Assembly (NCBI GenBank): GCA_002878375.1
Contig: NIRF01000009.1
Coordinates: forward strand, 23,404 to 87,403
Reading direction: 5' to 3'
From: Dictyoglomus sp. NZ13-RE01
GTDB lineage: Bacteria; Dictyoglomota; Dictyoglomia; Dictyoglomales; Dictyoglomaceae
DNA: 64,000 nt
Below are positions 18,499-27,231 of this stretch, piece after piece; position 1 is the stretch's first letter; every line of letters begins with the position of its first letter. The notes beneath the pieces were generated by a model. That model was not told the DNA's origin, did not search any database, and saw only the letters and a list, made by a program, of their open reading frames with translations. The position numbers and the translations under genes are program-made.

Positions 18499-18551
18499 GT
18501 TTATTATAAACTTTTCTAACTATATTGTACTATATAGAAATAAAATATCAA
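18499..18551 (-). promoter_or_regulatory. oppA promoter with downstream operator-like palindrome
   Basis: Minus strand: TTGATA (18546-18551), 16-bp spacer, TACAAT (18524-18529). Just downstream is GTTTATTATAAAC (18499-18511), two 6-bp arms around one base. Its AGTTTAT half-site resembles the arms at 12447 and 12483, which may mean a shared regulator; that link is inference. The remaining 140 bp of leader holds no convincing gene. Confidence 0.6.
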
Positions 18552-18605
18552 GAATTAAATTGATGCTGTGGATAAATAAGTATAACAAAGGAGATCGAAG
18601 AAGCC

Positions 18606-19520
18606 TTAAAATTCAAATAACTTTGGCATATTAAAATTTAAGATAAATTCCTTAATGCGTTTCTCTGCTAATTTTACATACTCTTCATTAATTTCGTATC
18701 CAATATAGTGGCGGTTTGCTTTAATTGCTGCTATAGCTGTTTGCCCACTACCCATAAAAGGATCTAAAACAATTTCGTTCTCAAAAGTATAAAGCTGAAT
18801 TAAACGATAGGGTAATTCTACTGGAAAAGGTGCTGGATGACCAACCTTATTTGCTGATTCTGCGGGAAATGTCCAAACGCTTTTGGTAAATTCAAGAAAT
18901 TCCTCTTTAGTAATTGTACTTTTTCTTCCCAAATTTTCCCTTGAGAATGTAGATTTTGAAAATATCAGAATATATTCGTGAATATCTCTCAATGTGGGAT
19001 TTCTTGCTGAAAGCCAACTCCCCCAAGCAGTTGAAGGACTACTACTCGCCTTGTTCCATATGATTTCACCACGCATTAAGAAACCTAAATCAAGCATATC
19101 TTCAATAATAAATGCATGAAGTGGGATGTAAGGTTTTCTTCCAAGATTAGCAATATTTATACACACCCTTCCACCAGGTACAAGAACTCTTTTAGCTTCA
19201 TTCCAAACCTTTCTTAAAAATTCTCTATATTCATTTAAAGTAAGGTTTTTATCATATTCTTTTCCTACATTATATGGTGGAGAAGTAACTATTAGGTGGA
19301 TACTATTGTCTGGTAATTCATCCATCTTTTCACAGGACTTACAAAAAATCTTGTCAATAAACTGAGGTGGAATTGCATTTTCTGAATATTTTACAAATTC
19401 CTCTTTTGGTAACCCCTCATATAATCTGCTAGTATAAAATGGTGTAGCATCATGATTTATCCTTCCAGGAGAACCAAATATACTTGTTCTTGTGCCCTCT
19501 TTTTTCTGATATTTTCTCAT
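18606..19520 (-). CDS. Site-specific DNA methyltransferase, beta-class (TSPPY)
   Basis: 304 residues. Catalytic motif IV TSPPYNVGKEYD comes before SAM motif I LDPFMGSGQTAIAA, the order of the beta class, and the end IGYEINEEYVKLAEKRI fits motif II. TSPPY is common among N4-cytosine enzymes but also occurs in N6-adenine ones. The gene starts directly after the stop of the putative endonuclease (19521), so the pair is a type II R-M operon. Recognition sequence is unknown. Confidence 0.88.
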   Translation of the reverse strand: MRKYQKKEGTRTSIFGSPGRINHDATPFYTSRLYEGLPKEEFVKYSENAIPPQFIDKIFCKSCEKMDELPDNSIHLIVTSPPYNVGKEYDKNLTLNEYREFLRKVWNEAKRVLVPGGRVCINIANLGRKPYIPLHAFIIEDMLDLGFLMRGEIIWNKASSSPSTAWGSWLSARNPTLRDIHEYILIFSKSTFSRENLGRKSTITKEEFLEFTKSVWTFPAESANKVGHPAPFPVELPYRLIQLYTFENEIVLDPFMGSGQTAIAAIKANRHYIGYEINEEYVKLAEKRIKEFILNFNMPKLFEF

Positions 19521-20153
19521 TTATTCGTCCCTCCAGAGATCAACCCATCTTTTATATGGATTTAGCTCTATTTTTGTTCTTCTCCATTCTATCGGAATGC
19601 ATCTCGTTTCACTATCTTTTACTAAAGTTGTGAGCGCGTCTTTATTGATTTCAATACCTCTGGGATTTGTACCTGATTTAGGAGGTTTTATATAAAATTC
19701 TCTACCTAATTGCTTAAAAGTCCCTTTCTGTACTGCTAAGGGAATATGATAGAATCCTCCAATATCATTCCAGTTTATTTGTACAAGTAAAATATCACAG
19801 CGTGGGTAATAATTTTCCATAAATTCTTTTGCTTTTTGGGCATCAACAGTCCAAGTTAGTTTAACTCCACTTAATTTTTTACTCGTAATTGTTTTAATTG
19901 ATATTGGTTCTCCAAATAATTTTACATCTACTTCTGGTTCTGTTATAGGAATTTCTGTTTCAACATTTTCCTCACCAAATTTATAAATGAGCAATGCAAC
20001 TATTATTCGTTCACGAATTGAGCCAATTTCCATACCTATTTTACCTGCTCTTGAGCTTTCCAGTTCTGCAATTTGAAACAAATAGGGCAGGCGTTTTTTA
20101 ATTTTCTCAACAAGTTTTCTATCTTCAAATATTTCTATTATATGGTTAGACAT
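19521..20153 (-). CDS. Putative type II restriction endonuclease
   Basis: 210 residues, no confident family match by eye. A PD-(D/E)xK-like core is visible: EPEVDVKLFGEPISIKT, with Asp followed nine to ten residues later by an SxK motif; upstream Glu in IGSIRERIIVALLIYKFG could complete the site. Direct linkage to the methyltransferase supports the role. It is transcribed first, upstream of the methyltransferase, which is unusual for safety and suggests post-transcriptional control or slow accumulation. Confidence 0.68.
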   Translation of the reverse strand: MSNHIIEIFEDRKLVEKIKKRLPYLFQIAELESSRAGKIGMEIGSIRERIIVALLIYKFGEENVETEIPITEPEVDVKLFGEPISIKTITSKKLSGVKLTWTVDAQKAKEFMENYYPRCDILLVQINWNDIGGFYHIPLAVQKGTFKQLGREFYIKPPKSGTNPRGIEINKDALTTLVKDSETRCIPIEWRRTKIELNPYKRWVDLWRDE

Positions 20154-20304
20154 TCTTACTTCCTCCTACAAGTTTTGTAACAACAAAAATTTATATAGTT
20201 TTTCCATAAATATTTAACACTACCATAGAAAAGTTTATACTAATGTTTTTCTTGTTCTTATTATATCAATTTTTAACTTTACAGGATAATTCTTTCCTCC
20301 TTAA

Positions 20305-21420
20305 TCACTTTAAGTATGTTACTTTATAAGTATATTCTAATGTGAAGGTGCTTTGTGCCTTTACCTCCACTTTAAATAATGCTCTATTTTCATCCAATCT
20401 TTCTGCAGGTATATTGGAGGATGTTATTTGCCAGCCCTTACCTAAATATTCAATAACATCTATCACTACATTTTCCTTCTTAGCATTTAAAAGCTTAATT
20501 TTTACACTACTTTCTTTAACAGTGTAATTTCCATTTTTCTTTTCTGTTGAGGATACAACTATTCTTTCCCCTTTTAGATCAAAATCAATCCCCTGTAGAA
20601 TAGATATTTTTTTCTCTTCAGGGGTGTTGTCTAAGGGAGATTCTCCAAGAAATACTGTTCTACCTTGATCTTTTACAAATATGTTTATGTTTCCTTCAGG
20701 AATAGGTATTCCAAGCCCATTTTCCTTTTTGTTATCAAACTCCCAAAAGATAAAAACACTATCAAAGGATTTTGAGTATTCATAGATATATCTTTTTAGG
20801 GCATTCTTTATATTTGTATCTATTAATGGAATAATTTTTGTCCCATTTGGAGATATACTAATCTCATCAGGAATTGAATAGATTTTATAACCCTGTAAGG
20901 ATTCAAAGGATTTTTCTTTTTGCATGGACATATCTGCTTCCATGTCTACACTTTTAAGGTCAAAAAATCTATCTTCCGTAAGAGAAACCTCACCTGCAAG
21001 AAGATTAACCTTTACATTTTGGAGGTAGCTTGGCGTATTATTTTTAATTAGCACATTAGTTTTAAATTTTAGTTGGTCATTATCTATGAGTAGGAGATGA
21101 TAAGCGGACCAATTAATATTCTGAAGAATATAAAATATATCCAAGGTTTCTTCCATGTCTGATGGAGACTCAATCCAAACTCCAGTTGGAGGATATAATA
21201 CCTCTGTTATTATAGAGCCATTATTAGTCACAATGAAAAAGGAGTCTGGAGATACATTTTGAGGAATCTCAGAGAGTGGTACAAAATTTATACCTTTTTT
21301 CAACTGTACCTTTTTAGTAATGGATACTACCGCTAAATTTTGCTGATAGATAGTAACCTGGTTTTGGGCAAAGGCGATGGTAATTAGGAAAAGTAAGGTT
21401 AAGAGGATTAAAAACTTCAT
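20305..21420 (-). CDS. Secreted DUF4139-like protein
   Basis: 371 residues. Signal peptide with cleavage after about residue 18 (ITIAFA / QNQV). The body is beta-rich: VTIYQQNLAVVSITKKVQLK at the N-terminus and a C-terminal half with VIEYLGKGWQITSSN and TFTLEYTYKV typical of DUF4139 proteins. Function is unknown; expected location is extracytoplasmic. A -10-like TATAAT lies near 21,465 on the minus strand and AGGAGG precedes the ATG. Confidence 0.75.
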   Translation of the reverse strand: MKFLILLTLLFLITIAFAQNQVTIYQQNLAVVSITKKVQLKKGINFVPLSEIPQNVSPDSFFIVTNNGSIITEVLYPPTGVWIESPSDMEETLDIFYILQNINWSAYHLLLIDNDQLKFKTNVLIKNNTPSYLQNVKVNLLAGEVSLTEDRFFDLKSVDMEADMSMQKEKSFESLQGYKIYSIPDEISISPNGTKIIPLIDTNIKNALKRYIYEYSKSFDSVFIFWEFDNKKENGLGIPIPEGNINIFVKDQGRTVFLGESPLDNTPEEKKISILQGIDFDLKGERIVVSSTEKKNGNYTVKESSVKIKLLNAKKENVVIDVIEYLGKGWQITSSNIPAERLDENRALFKVEVKAQSTFTLEYTYKVTYLK

Positions 21421-21502
21421 GTTGAAACCTCCTAAAAAAGTTTAAAACTTTTTCATTTTTATTATACAATATACTTACAGACTTTAATAGGGAGGAAGAA
21501 GT

Positions 21503-21688
21503 ATGGATATTTATAGACCTATATTGGTAACCCTTATATGGGGTCTAATCTTAGAGATCCTTGTCCTTGTTTACTACCTTCTTAATAGATTCTATCCCTT
21601 TGAATTTTACTTAAATTTAGTTGTGATGGTTATTAATATATTTGGGCTTTTGTTTATATGGAGAAGAATGAAGAGGGAGTTTATGTAA
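21503..21688 (+). CDS. Small two-helix membrane protein
   Basis: 61 residues. Two hydrophobic stretches (PILVTLIWGLILEILVLVYY and LVVMVINIFGLLFIW) end in a basic tail RRMKREFM. A strong ribosome site GGGAGGAAG precedes the ATG. No family recognised. Its last 72 bp overlap, tail to tail, the 3' end of the gene on the other strand. Confidence 0.65.
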   Translation: MDIYRPILVTLIWGLILEILVLVYYLLNRFYPFEFYLNLVVMVINIFGLLFIWRRMKREFM

Positions 21689-22267
21689 ATTTCTTTTAAG
21701 GATCTCCTTTTTTATCCAGATATGATATCTTTTTGCTTTAAAAAAATCCTTCTTTCTTTTAAGACTTTGGGGATTATAGGCGTAGACTAAACACCAGCTA
21801 TATCCATTTTGTAAGAATCTATAGAAATCTTCCCCTCTTGTCTTTCCCTCCTCTACTTCTAACACTAAAAATCCAAGCTTTTTCAAAAAATTCATTATCC
21901 TTTCCTGATCGACAAAGAAAAAGGCTATTTCTCCCATCAAATACTCAGAATTTTTCCAAGGAGAGTTTTCAAGAAATTTCAAAAGCTCTAAAAAGGATAG
22001 ATTTAGAAGATGTAGGAATTTTTTACCCCAAGCTAAACTAACACCATCCTGAGGAAGTTTTGGGAGATGTTCATTCCATAGATGTAATTCTATATACCAG
22101 GTGCCTTTTTTAATGAGATCACCATTAGGAAGGTAAATATCTTTTTTAGCTTTAACAGGTCTATACCTTAAGATACAATAGGGATTTTGAGTAAGGATCT
22201 TTACTCCCTGAACCTTACTTACAATCTTATCGAGCAGAATTATCAGAAAACCAAAAAAGCTTTGCAC
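21617..22267 (-). CDS. YkoP-like hypothetical protein
   Basis: 216 residues from a GTG at 22267. The central part, LPNGDLIKKGTWYIELHLWN, followed by a region with LHLLNLSFLELLKFLEN, resembles the YkoP family linked to polysaccharide deacetylases in Bacillus; this is a low-confidence recognition. TATAAT at 22273-22278 lies only 5 nt before the GTG, so the mRNA may be leaderless. The basic C-terminal tail overlaps the small membrane gene on the plus strand. Confidence 0.55.
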   Translation of the reverse strand: MQSFFGFLIILLDKIVSKVQGVKILTQNPYCILRYRPVKAKKDIYLPNGDLIKKGTWYIELHLWNEHLPKLPQDGVSLAWGKKFLHLLNLSFLELLKFLENSPWKNSEYLMGEIAFFFVDQERIMNFLKKLGFLVLEVEEGKTRGEDFYRFLQNGYSWCLVYAYNPQSLKRKKDFFKAKRYHIWIKKEILKRNLHKLPLHSSPYKQKPKYINNHHN

Positions 22268-22295
22268 TCTTTATTATACTTCCAAGAGCAAAATT

Positions 22296-23690
22296 TTACA
22301 CCTGTGGCACATCAAACCTAAACTTAATTTTACCTTCCTCAAGAAATTTTAAAAAGTATATAAAGGGATTGGATAGGGACTTTTCATCCCTAAAGCAGTA
22401 AATATTTGTGCCATGGTTGGGAACTGAGAATATTGCTATCTTTTTTTCAGGATGAATCTTCCTTTCATTAATAGCATAGAATATGGCATATCTGCTCATT
22501 TCATGCATAAGATCTACACCACAGCCAACAGGTGGATACTTTTCTATATCCTGTGGCACATAAATGATCTTCTCATCATCAAAGTAATCTATTCCTCTAT
22601 GAAGATGAACTATTCCCAAAATTTCAGGAATATCCTGACCAAGTTCCTTAAGGGGCAATGTAAATTCTTCTGCCTCTACCGATGGTCCCTTTACTTCTAT
22701 ATTCTCAATATTAAAAACCTCTACGATCCCTTCTTCAGTTGGGATAACAGGAACTAAATCCTTAGGAGATAGGTTTGACTTATCCACATTAAATCTGCCT
22801 GATGCAGTTACTACAAAAAGTTTTAATTCATAGTCATAGGACATAAAGGCACCTTCCGCCTGTCTTGAGTAGGATAGGATCATGGATATAAATTTACCTA
22901 ATTTTTCATTCTTAACTAAGCTATTTATCTCCACAGGAGAGGATAGAAGCCCCTTTTCTCCTAAATACCTTCCAAGATTTATTATAGATCTAACACCTAT
23001 GGAGTTTTCCCACTTATCATAGGGGATAACATCATTTCTTTTCCTGTGTCCTCCAACCTCTTTACAGGAGCCAAATACCCTAAGCCTTTTTGAAAGCTCT
23101 TTTGTATCTTTTAAAACAGGGCATCCTCCTTCTAAGGTGGAAAGAATAAAACCATTCACATAAATATCATTGTTCTTTAATTTGTAAGGGATGATGATAT
23201 TTTTAAAGGCACCAAGTTTTGCCATAAACATCCTAAATAGAAGTATCTTTTTATCATAGGGAAGATTAAATATCAATTCTTTCTCATCATGGATAAAAAT
23301 AACATTAATGAAATTGGGATGGGGAGATGGGGAAAGATTAAGGGTATTTTTCCCTATCTCTATAGCAAAAGGAGGGAAAACTTCTGGTAAATTCTCCCTA
23401 AGGAATTCCTCAAAGCCTTCAAAGGAATTTGGGTATGGAAAATCACCTATTGCTACAGGATTTAGTATTATACCAAAAGGCACATGAAATTCCTTTTTAA
23501 ATAATTCTTTATGCTCTTCATAGATGTAAGTATTGCTTCCCAAATTTTTAAAATTTTCCCTTATATCCTCATAAAATATTTTGAAGTATGTATTAATTGC
23601 ATTTAACTCCTCTTTACTAATTTTCTCGTCTACTACATTCAGATTATTGTAGACTATTAGTGTTGGGTTCCTATCCCACCAATCTTTCAT
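22296..23690 (-). CDS. Conserved protein of unknown function with His-rich C-terminal motifs
   Basis: 464 residues, no signal peptide, family not recognised. The N-terminal half is mixed alpha/beta (FHVPFGIILNPVAIGDFPYP). The C-terminal third carries likely metal-type motifs: EILGIVHLHRGIDYF, PVGCGVDLMHEMSRYA and FSVPNHGTNIY, a pattern loosely like class II aldolase or a metallohydrolase. A ribosome site GGGAG precedes the ATG. The parS site lies 25 bp upstream of the start. Confidence 0.6.
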   Translation of the reverse strand: MKDWWDRNPTLIVYNNLNVVDEKISKEELNAINTYFKIFYEDIRENFKNLGSNTYIYEEHKELFKKEFHVPFGIILNPVAIGDFPYPNSFEGFEEFLRENLPEVFPPFAIEIGKNTLNLSPSPHPNFINVIFIHDEKELIFNLPYDKKILLFRMFMAKLGAFKNIIIPYKLKNNDIYVNGFILSTLEGGCPVLKDTKELSKRLRVFGSCKEVGGHRKRNDVIPYDKWENSIGVRSIINLGRYLGEKGLLSSPVEINSLVKNEKLGKFISMILSYSRQAEGAFMSYDYELKLFVVTASGRFNVDKSNLSPKDLVPVIPTEEGIVEVFNIENIEVKGPSVEAEEFTLPLKELGQDIPEILGIVHLHRGIDYFDDEKIIYVPQDIEKYPPVGCGVDLMHEMSRYAIFYAINERKIHPEKKIAIFSVPNHGTNIYCFRDEKSLSNPFIYFLKFLEEGKIKFRFDVPQV

Positions 23691-23714
23691 ATTTCTCCCT
23701 CTTTTTAATGTTAA

Positions 23715-23730
23715 TGTTTCACGTGAAACA
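23715..23730. promoter_or_regulatory. parS: parS centromere-like site (ParB binding)
   Basis: TGTTTCACGTGAAACA, a perfect 16-bp palindrome identical to the bacterial chromosomal parS consensus. It fills most of the 44-bp gap between the 3' end of the HD-GYP gene and the next gene. In known genomes such sites cluster near the replication origin and load ParB for segregation and SMC recruitment. No parA or parB gene is visible in this window. Confidence 0.9.
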
Positions 23731-23734
23731 ATTT

Positions 23735-26700
23735 TTAGTCAAAGTATTTTTCGCTTATAGAGATTATATCAATATTTTTCAGAGAGTCAATGAGATTAGT
23801 AGAAATGTTGGATATAAATATATTGGTTATATATGGGTCAAGCTTTTTGCCTGATTCTTCCATCATAATCTCTATAGCTTTTTCTAACTCATAGGCTTTT
23901 CTATATGGTCTATCAGAAGTTAGGGCATCAAATACATCTGCGATTGCTATTATCCTGGAAAGAAGGGGAATATCTTCTCCTGAGAGACCATCCGGATATC
24001 CTGTTCCATCCCATTTCTCATGGTGATGCCTTACTATTCTTGCTATTTCTGGATCTAATGGCAGTATTATCTCCTCCCCTATTGTTGGGTGCTCTTTAAC
24101 TATTATTTCAAATTCTTCCTCTGTCAATTTCCCTTTTTTATTCAGAATCTCCTCAGGAACTCCTATCTTTCCTACGTCATGAAGCAGTCCTGCCATCATT
24201 ATCTTTTGCAGACTTTCTTTATCCAATTGGAGTTTTTCTCCAATGAATAGGGATAGGAATGTAACTCTTTCCGAGTGCCCCTTTGTATATGGATCTTTTG
24301 ACTCTATAGCTCTTGTTATGGATAACATGTATCCTAAGAGCAACTCTTTTGCCCTTTGATGGGATGTTACCATTTGGAATAAATTAGCTACATACCTTCC
24401 ATATCTTTCAAAAAATGCTCTCTCTTCATCCTCAAATTTTTTAATAGTGTTGAAACGAATGTAAAATATGGGGAAATTAGTGACATTGGTATAAACTGAG
24501 ACCTCCTCATCACTTATTTGGGAGACCTTATCTTCGAGAGTTTTTAAAATTATTCCCTCTTCATTTCTAAAAGAAGTAGAATCCATATAGTATCCATTAT
24601 ATAGATGGAATTTAAAATCTTTCTTCTCTTTCTCCAATATTCCTACATAATCCAAATCTTCATACAACTCTTTCAAAATTTCATAAACGTGTTTTATAAT
24701 CTCATCCTTTTTTGAGCTTAAGGTTATGTTTCTATAGAGGGAAATTCCAGCCTTATCAAAGGATTGCAACTTATTTAGCTTATCATATGCTAATTTGCTC
24801 TCAATAAAGGCTGTTGAAAGCTTTGATAGTGCTTCCGCTATTTTAAAATCTTCCCTTTTGAAAACCTCCTTCTCTGAAAAACTATCAAAAAATATACCTC
24901 CAAAGTATTCATTGTTTATAAATATAGGGGCTACCAAGGTTTGCTTAATTTTCTCTGATCCTGCTAAGTTAAATTGTTCTCTAAGATGAGAGGGCAATGT
25001 ATTATTGAAAGAAACAATATCTTTAACTATATGAGCTTTATTTTCCTTTGGCTTATAAATTGTATCATCATTTAAAATTATATTATGTAAAATTTCTTTA
25101 TTATATCCAAAGGAATCTTCATATTTGTAATAGTCTCCATGTTTAATTATTATAGAGCCTGCATCCGCATGGGGTATTAAACTCCTTCCTACATTCAATA
25201 TACCTTTGAAAAACTCCTCATCCTCAAGGGATATATCTATCTTTGAAAATTCAGAAATCATATACATGATCTTTTCCTCTGCCTTTTTTAAAGAGTCTGT
25301 AAGAAGCCTATTTTTTATATGGGCGGAGACCAGGTTTGATATAGATTTAGCAATCTCTATATCCTCAGTGGAATATTCCTGAGAGCTGTAAAATAGTATC
25401 AATGCACCATAATAATTATTATCCACTATGTAGGGTACATGTAATAGGGAATAATTTTTAGCATCCTCCGCCTTAATAATATTAGGGATCATTGTAGGAT
25501 GAGATAAAATCTCCTCTATTAATTCATTATCACAATCACCTACTTGCGCCTTAATAGAAAATCTATTATTTTCTTTTATTACCACTATTCCTCCTATTGC
25601 ATTTTTAATTATGGATAAAGTATAGTTTAAAAGCCTTCTATAAAATTCAGTTGTATTTTGCTCTATATCAGTAGTGCTAAAAAACTCAACAAGCCTTGAT
25701 AGCTTATCCGAAAGGGTAAGGGATGATGAATATTGATTTATAGCAATGCTTTTTAGCTCTTCCCATTCTTTATAATAGACCCCTGTCAAATGAACCATAT
25801 AGGTGACAATACTTAATATTAGTAAAATTATAAATAGGATCATAGGGGAAAGTTTATATATTATCTCATTAATAAAGGTTTTGTAGGGTGCTATGGAATA
25901 GATATAGGATATATTACCTGCAATTTTTAGAGGGGTCCTTACTAAAAAGACTCTTCCCCATTCCTTAATGATATCTTTTACATTCTTAAATAGTAATTCT
26001 TTTTTAGATGCAATAATAATGTTTCCTTTACTATCTGTAATTAAGTTTATCTCTCCCCTTAAGGATTCAGTTTTTAAAATGATATTTAATAATGGAGTAT
26101 CCTTAAAAAGTACTGCTAAGGAACCTGAAAATACCCCTTTATAGAAAAGGGGCTCATGGTAAATAAATGTGGGAAATCCTTTATTTTGGGTATATGGATA
26201 TGTAAAGATAATTTTCCCTTCTTTATTCATGCGGGTAATACTTGCTATTATTCCATCATTTCTAAGATAATAAGATACGAGAGCTTTCTTTCCCTTCTCA
26301 TTAAGGAATATAATATTTTCATCCTCTCCCAAGCTTCTCAATTCTTTACTAATTTTCTCAATAAGATTTATAAACTTATCTTCAATATTCTTGGTATTTA
26401 AGGTGAGTTCATACTGAAAATTGTTATTTAACTCTTTTATACTCTTATTAAAATAGGAAAAAGCTATGAAGGTAACTAAGGAGAAAATGATGGTCCAAAT
26501 AAGACCAGCCCTTAAAAAATTATTTATAAAATTTAGACTGGATGAGATAGTTATCTCCTCTTCTTTTTTGGCACTTGCATTAATTACTGCCTTCAAAAAA
26601 GTAATGAAAAGTATGGTAGATGAGATGCCTCTCAATAAAAAGGAGAAAAATTTTAATTCTTGCAGAAAGCTTATATTATAAAAGGAGGAAAAAGCTTTTA

Positions 26701-27229
26701 ATAGATAATCTAAACTAACACTTAGAGAGAAAAAACCAAGAGAAAGAGATCTATAAAAGGTTCTCTCTCTTATGAGAAGATAAATGGTTCCTACTGAAGA
26801 GAGTAGTATTACTATTATGGCATAGTATATAAAGAGGTCTAAAGCCAAGATATAATTTTTGTTTATTAGAGCAAGGAATGGAGGAAGTAGAAGTAAGAGT
26901 GAATAAAAATATATTCTTTTAGGGATAGTTATCTTTTCAGTAATCTCTCTTTTTATTTGAATTATAGATATGAGGATAAATAAATAAGAAAAAAAGATAC
27001 ACAAATTCCCAATAAGAATGGCATTTTCTAATTTTAAAGGAGATTGGAGTATAAGAAAGTTTTTAATGGTTACAGAAACTCCGGTAAGAATGGATGATAC
27101 TACTATGGATTGAATGCCATTTATTTTTCCATTTTTTGAAGTTAGTTTAAATCTTAAGAGAGCAATTATCCCAATAGGTAGAAGCCAAACTAAATATTCC
27201 AAAAAAGCATTTATATATTTAATAATCAT
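23735..27229 (-). CDS. Membrane sensor with GAF domains and HD-GYP c-di-GMP phosphodiesterase
   Basis: 1,164 residues. N-terminal multi-helix membrane region (about 1-225), another helix near 240, an extracytoplasmic sensor segment (about 260-460), a helix near 470, then three GAF-like regions (about 530-960) and a C-terminal HD-GYP domain. Key motifs: LLHDVGKIG (near 1016), HHEKWDGTGYPDGLSGEDIP (near 1067) and DRPYRKA, all intact. HD-GYP enzymes cleave c-di-GMP in the cytoplasm. It follows a GGDEF/HD-GYP gene by 2 bp, so the pair is co-transcribed. Confidence 0.9.
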   Translation of the reverse strand: MIIKYINAFLEYLVWLLPIGIIALLRFKLTSKNGKINGIQSIVVSSILTGVSVTIKNFLILQSPLKLENAILIGNLCIFFSYLFILISIIQIKREITEKITIPKRIYFYSLLLLLPPFLALINKNYILALDLFIYYAIIVILLSSVGTIYLLIRERTFYRSLSLGFFSLSVSLDYLLKAFSSFYNISFLQELKFFSFLLRGISSTILFITFLKAVINASAKKEEEITISSSLNFINNFLRAGLIWTIIFSLVTFIAFSYFNKSIKELNNNFQYELTLNTKNIEDKFINLIEKISKELRSLGEDENIIFLNEKGKKALVSYYLRNDGIIASITRMNKEGKIIFTYPYTQNKGFPTFIYHEPLFYKGVFSGSLAVLFKDTPLLNIILKTESLRGEINLITDSKGNIIIASKKELLFKNVKDIIKEWGRVFLVRTPLKIAGNISYIYSIAPYKTFINEIIYKLSPMILFIILLILSIVTYMVHLTGVYYKEWEELKSIAINQYSSSLTLSDKLSRLVEFFSTTDIEQNTTEFYRRLLNYTLSIIKNAIGGIVVIKENNRFSIKAQVGDCDNELIEEILSHPTMIPNIIKAEDAKNYSLLHVPYIVDNNYYGALILFYSSQEYSTEDIEIAKSISNLVSAHIKNRLLTDSLKKAEEKIMYMISEFSKIDISLEDEEFFKGILNVGRSLIPHADAGSIIIKHGDYYKYEDSFGYNKEILHNIILNDDTIYKPKENKAHIVKDIVSFNNTLPSHLREQFNLAGSEKIKQTLVAPIFINNEYFGGIFFDSFSEKEVFKREDFKIAEALSKLSTAFIESKLAYDKLNKLQSFDKAGISLYRNITLSSKKDEIIKHVYEILKELYEDLDYVGILEKEKKDFKFHLYNGYYMDSTSFRNEEGIILKTLEDKVSQISDEEVSVYTNVTNFPIFYIRFNTIKKFEDEERAFFERYGRYVANLFQMVTSHQRAKELLLGYMLSITRAIESKDPYTKGHSERVTFLSLFIGEKLQLDKESLQKIMMAGLLHDVGKIGVPEEILNKKGKLTEEEFEIIVKEHPTIGEEIILPLDPEIARIVRHHHEKWDGTGYPDGLSGEDIPLLSRIIAIADVFDALTSDRPYRKAYELEKAIEIMMEESGKKLDPYITNIFISNISTNLIDSLKNIDIISISEKYFD

Positions 27230-27231
27230 AA

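Noticed and set aside
18356..18634. 92-codon plus-strand reading frame
   Set aside because: It covers the oppA promoter region and overlaps the methyltransferase tail; low complexity, no ribosome site.
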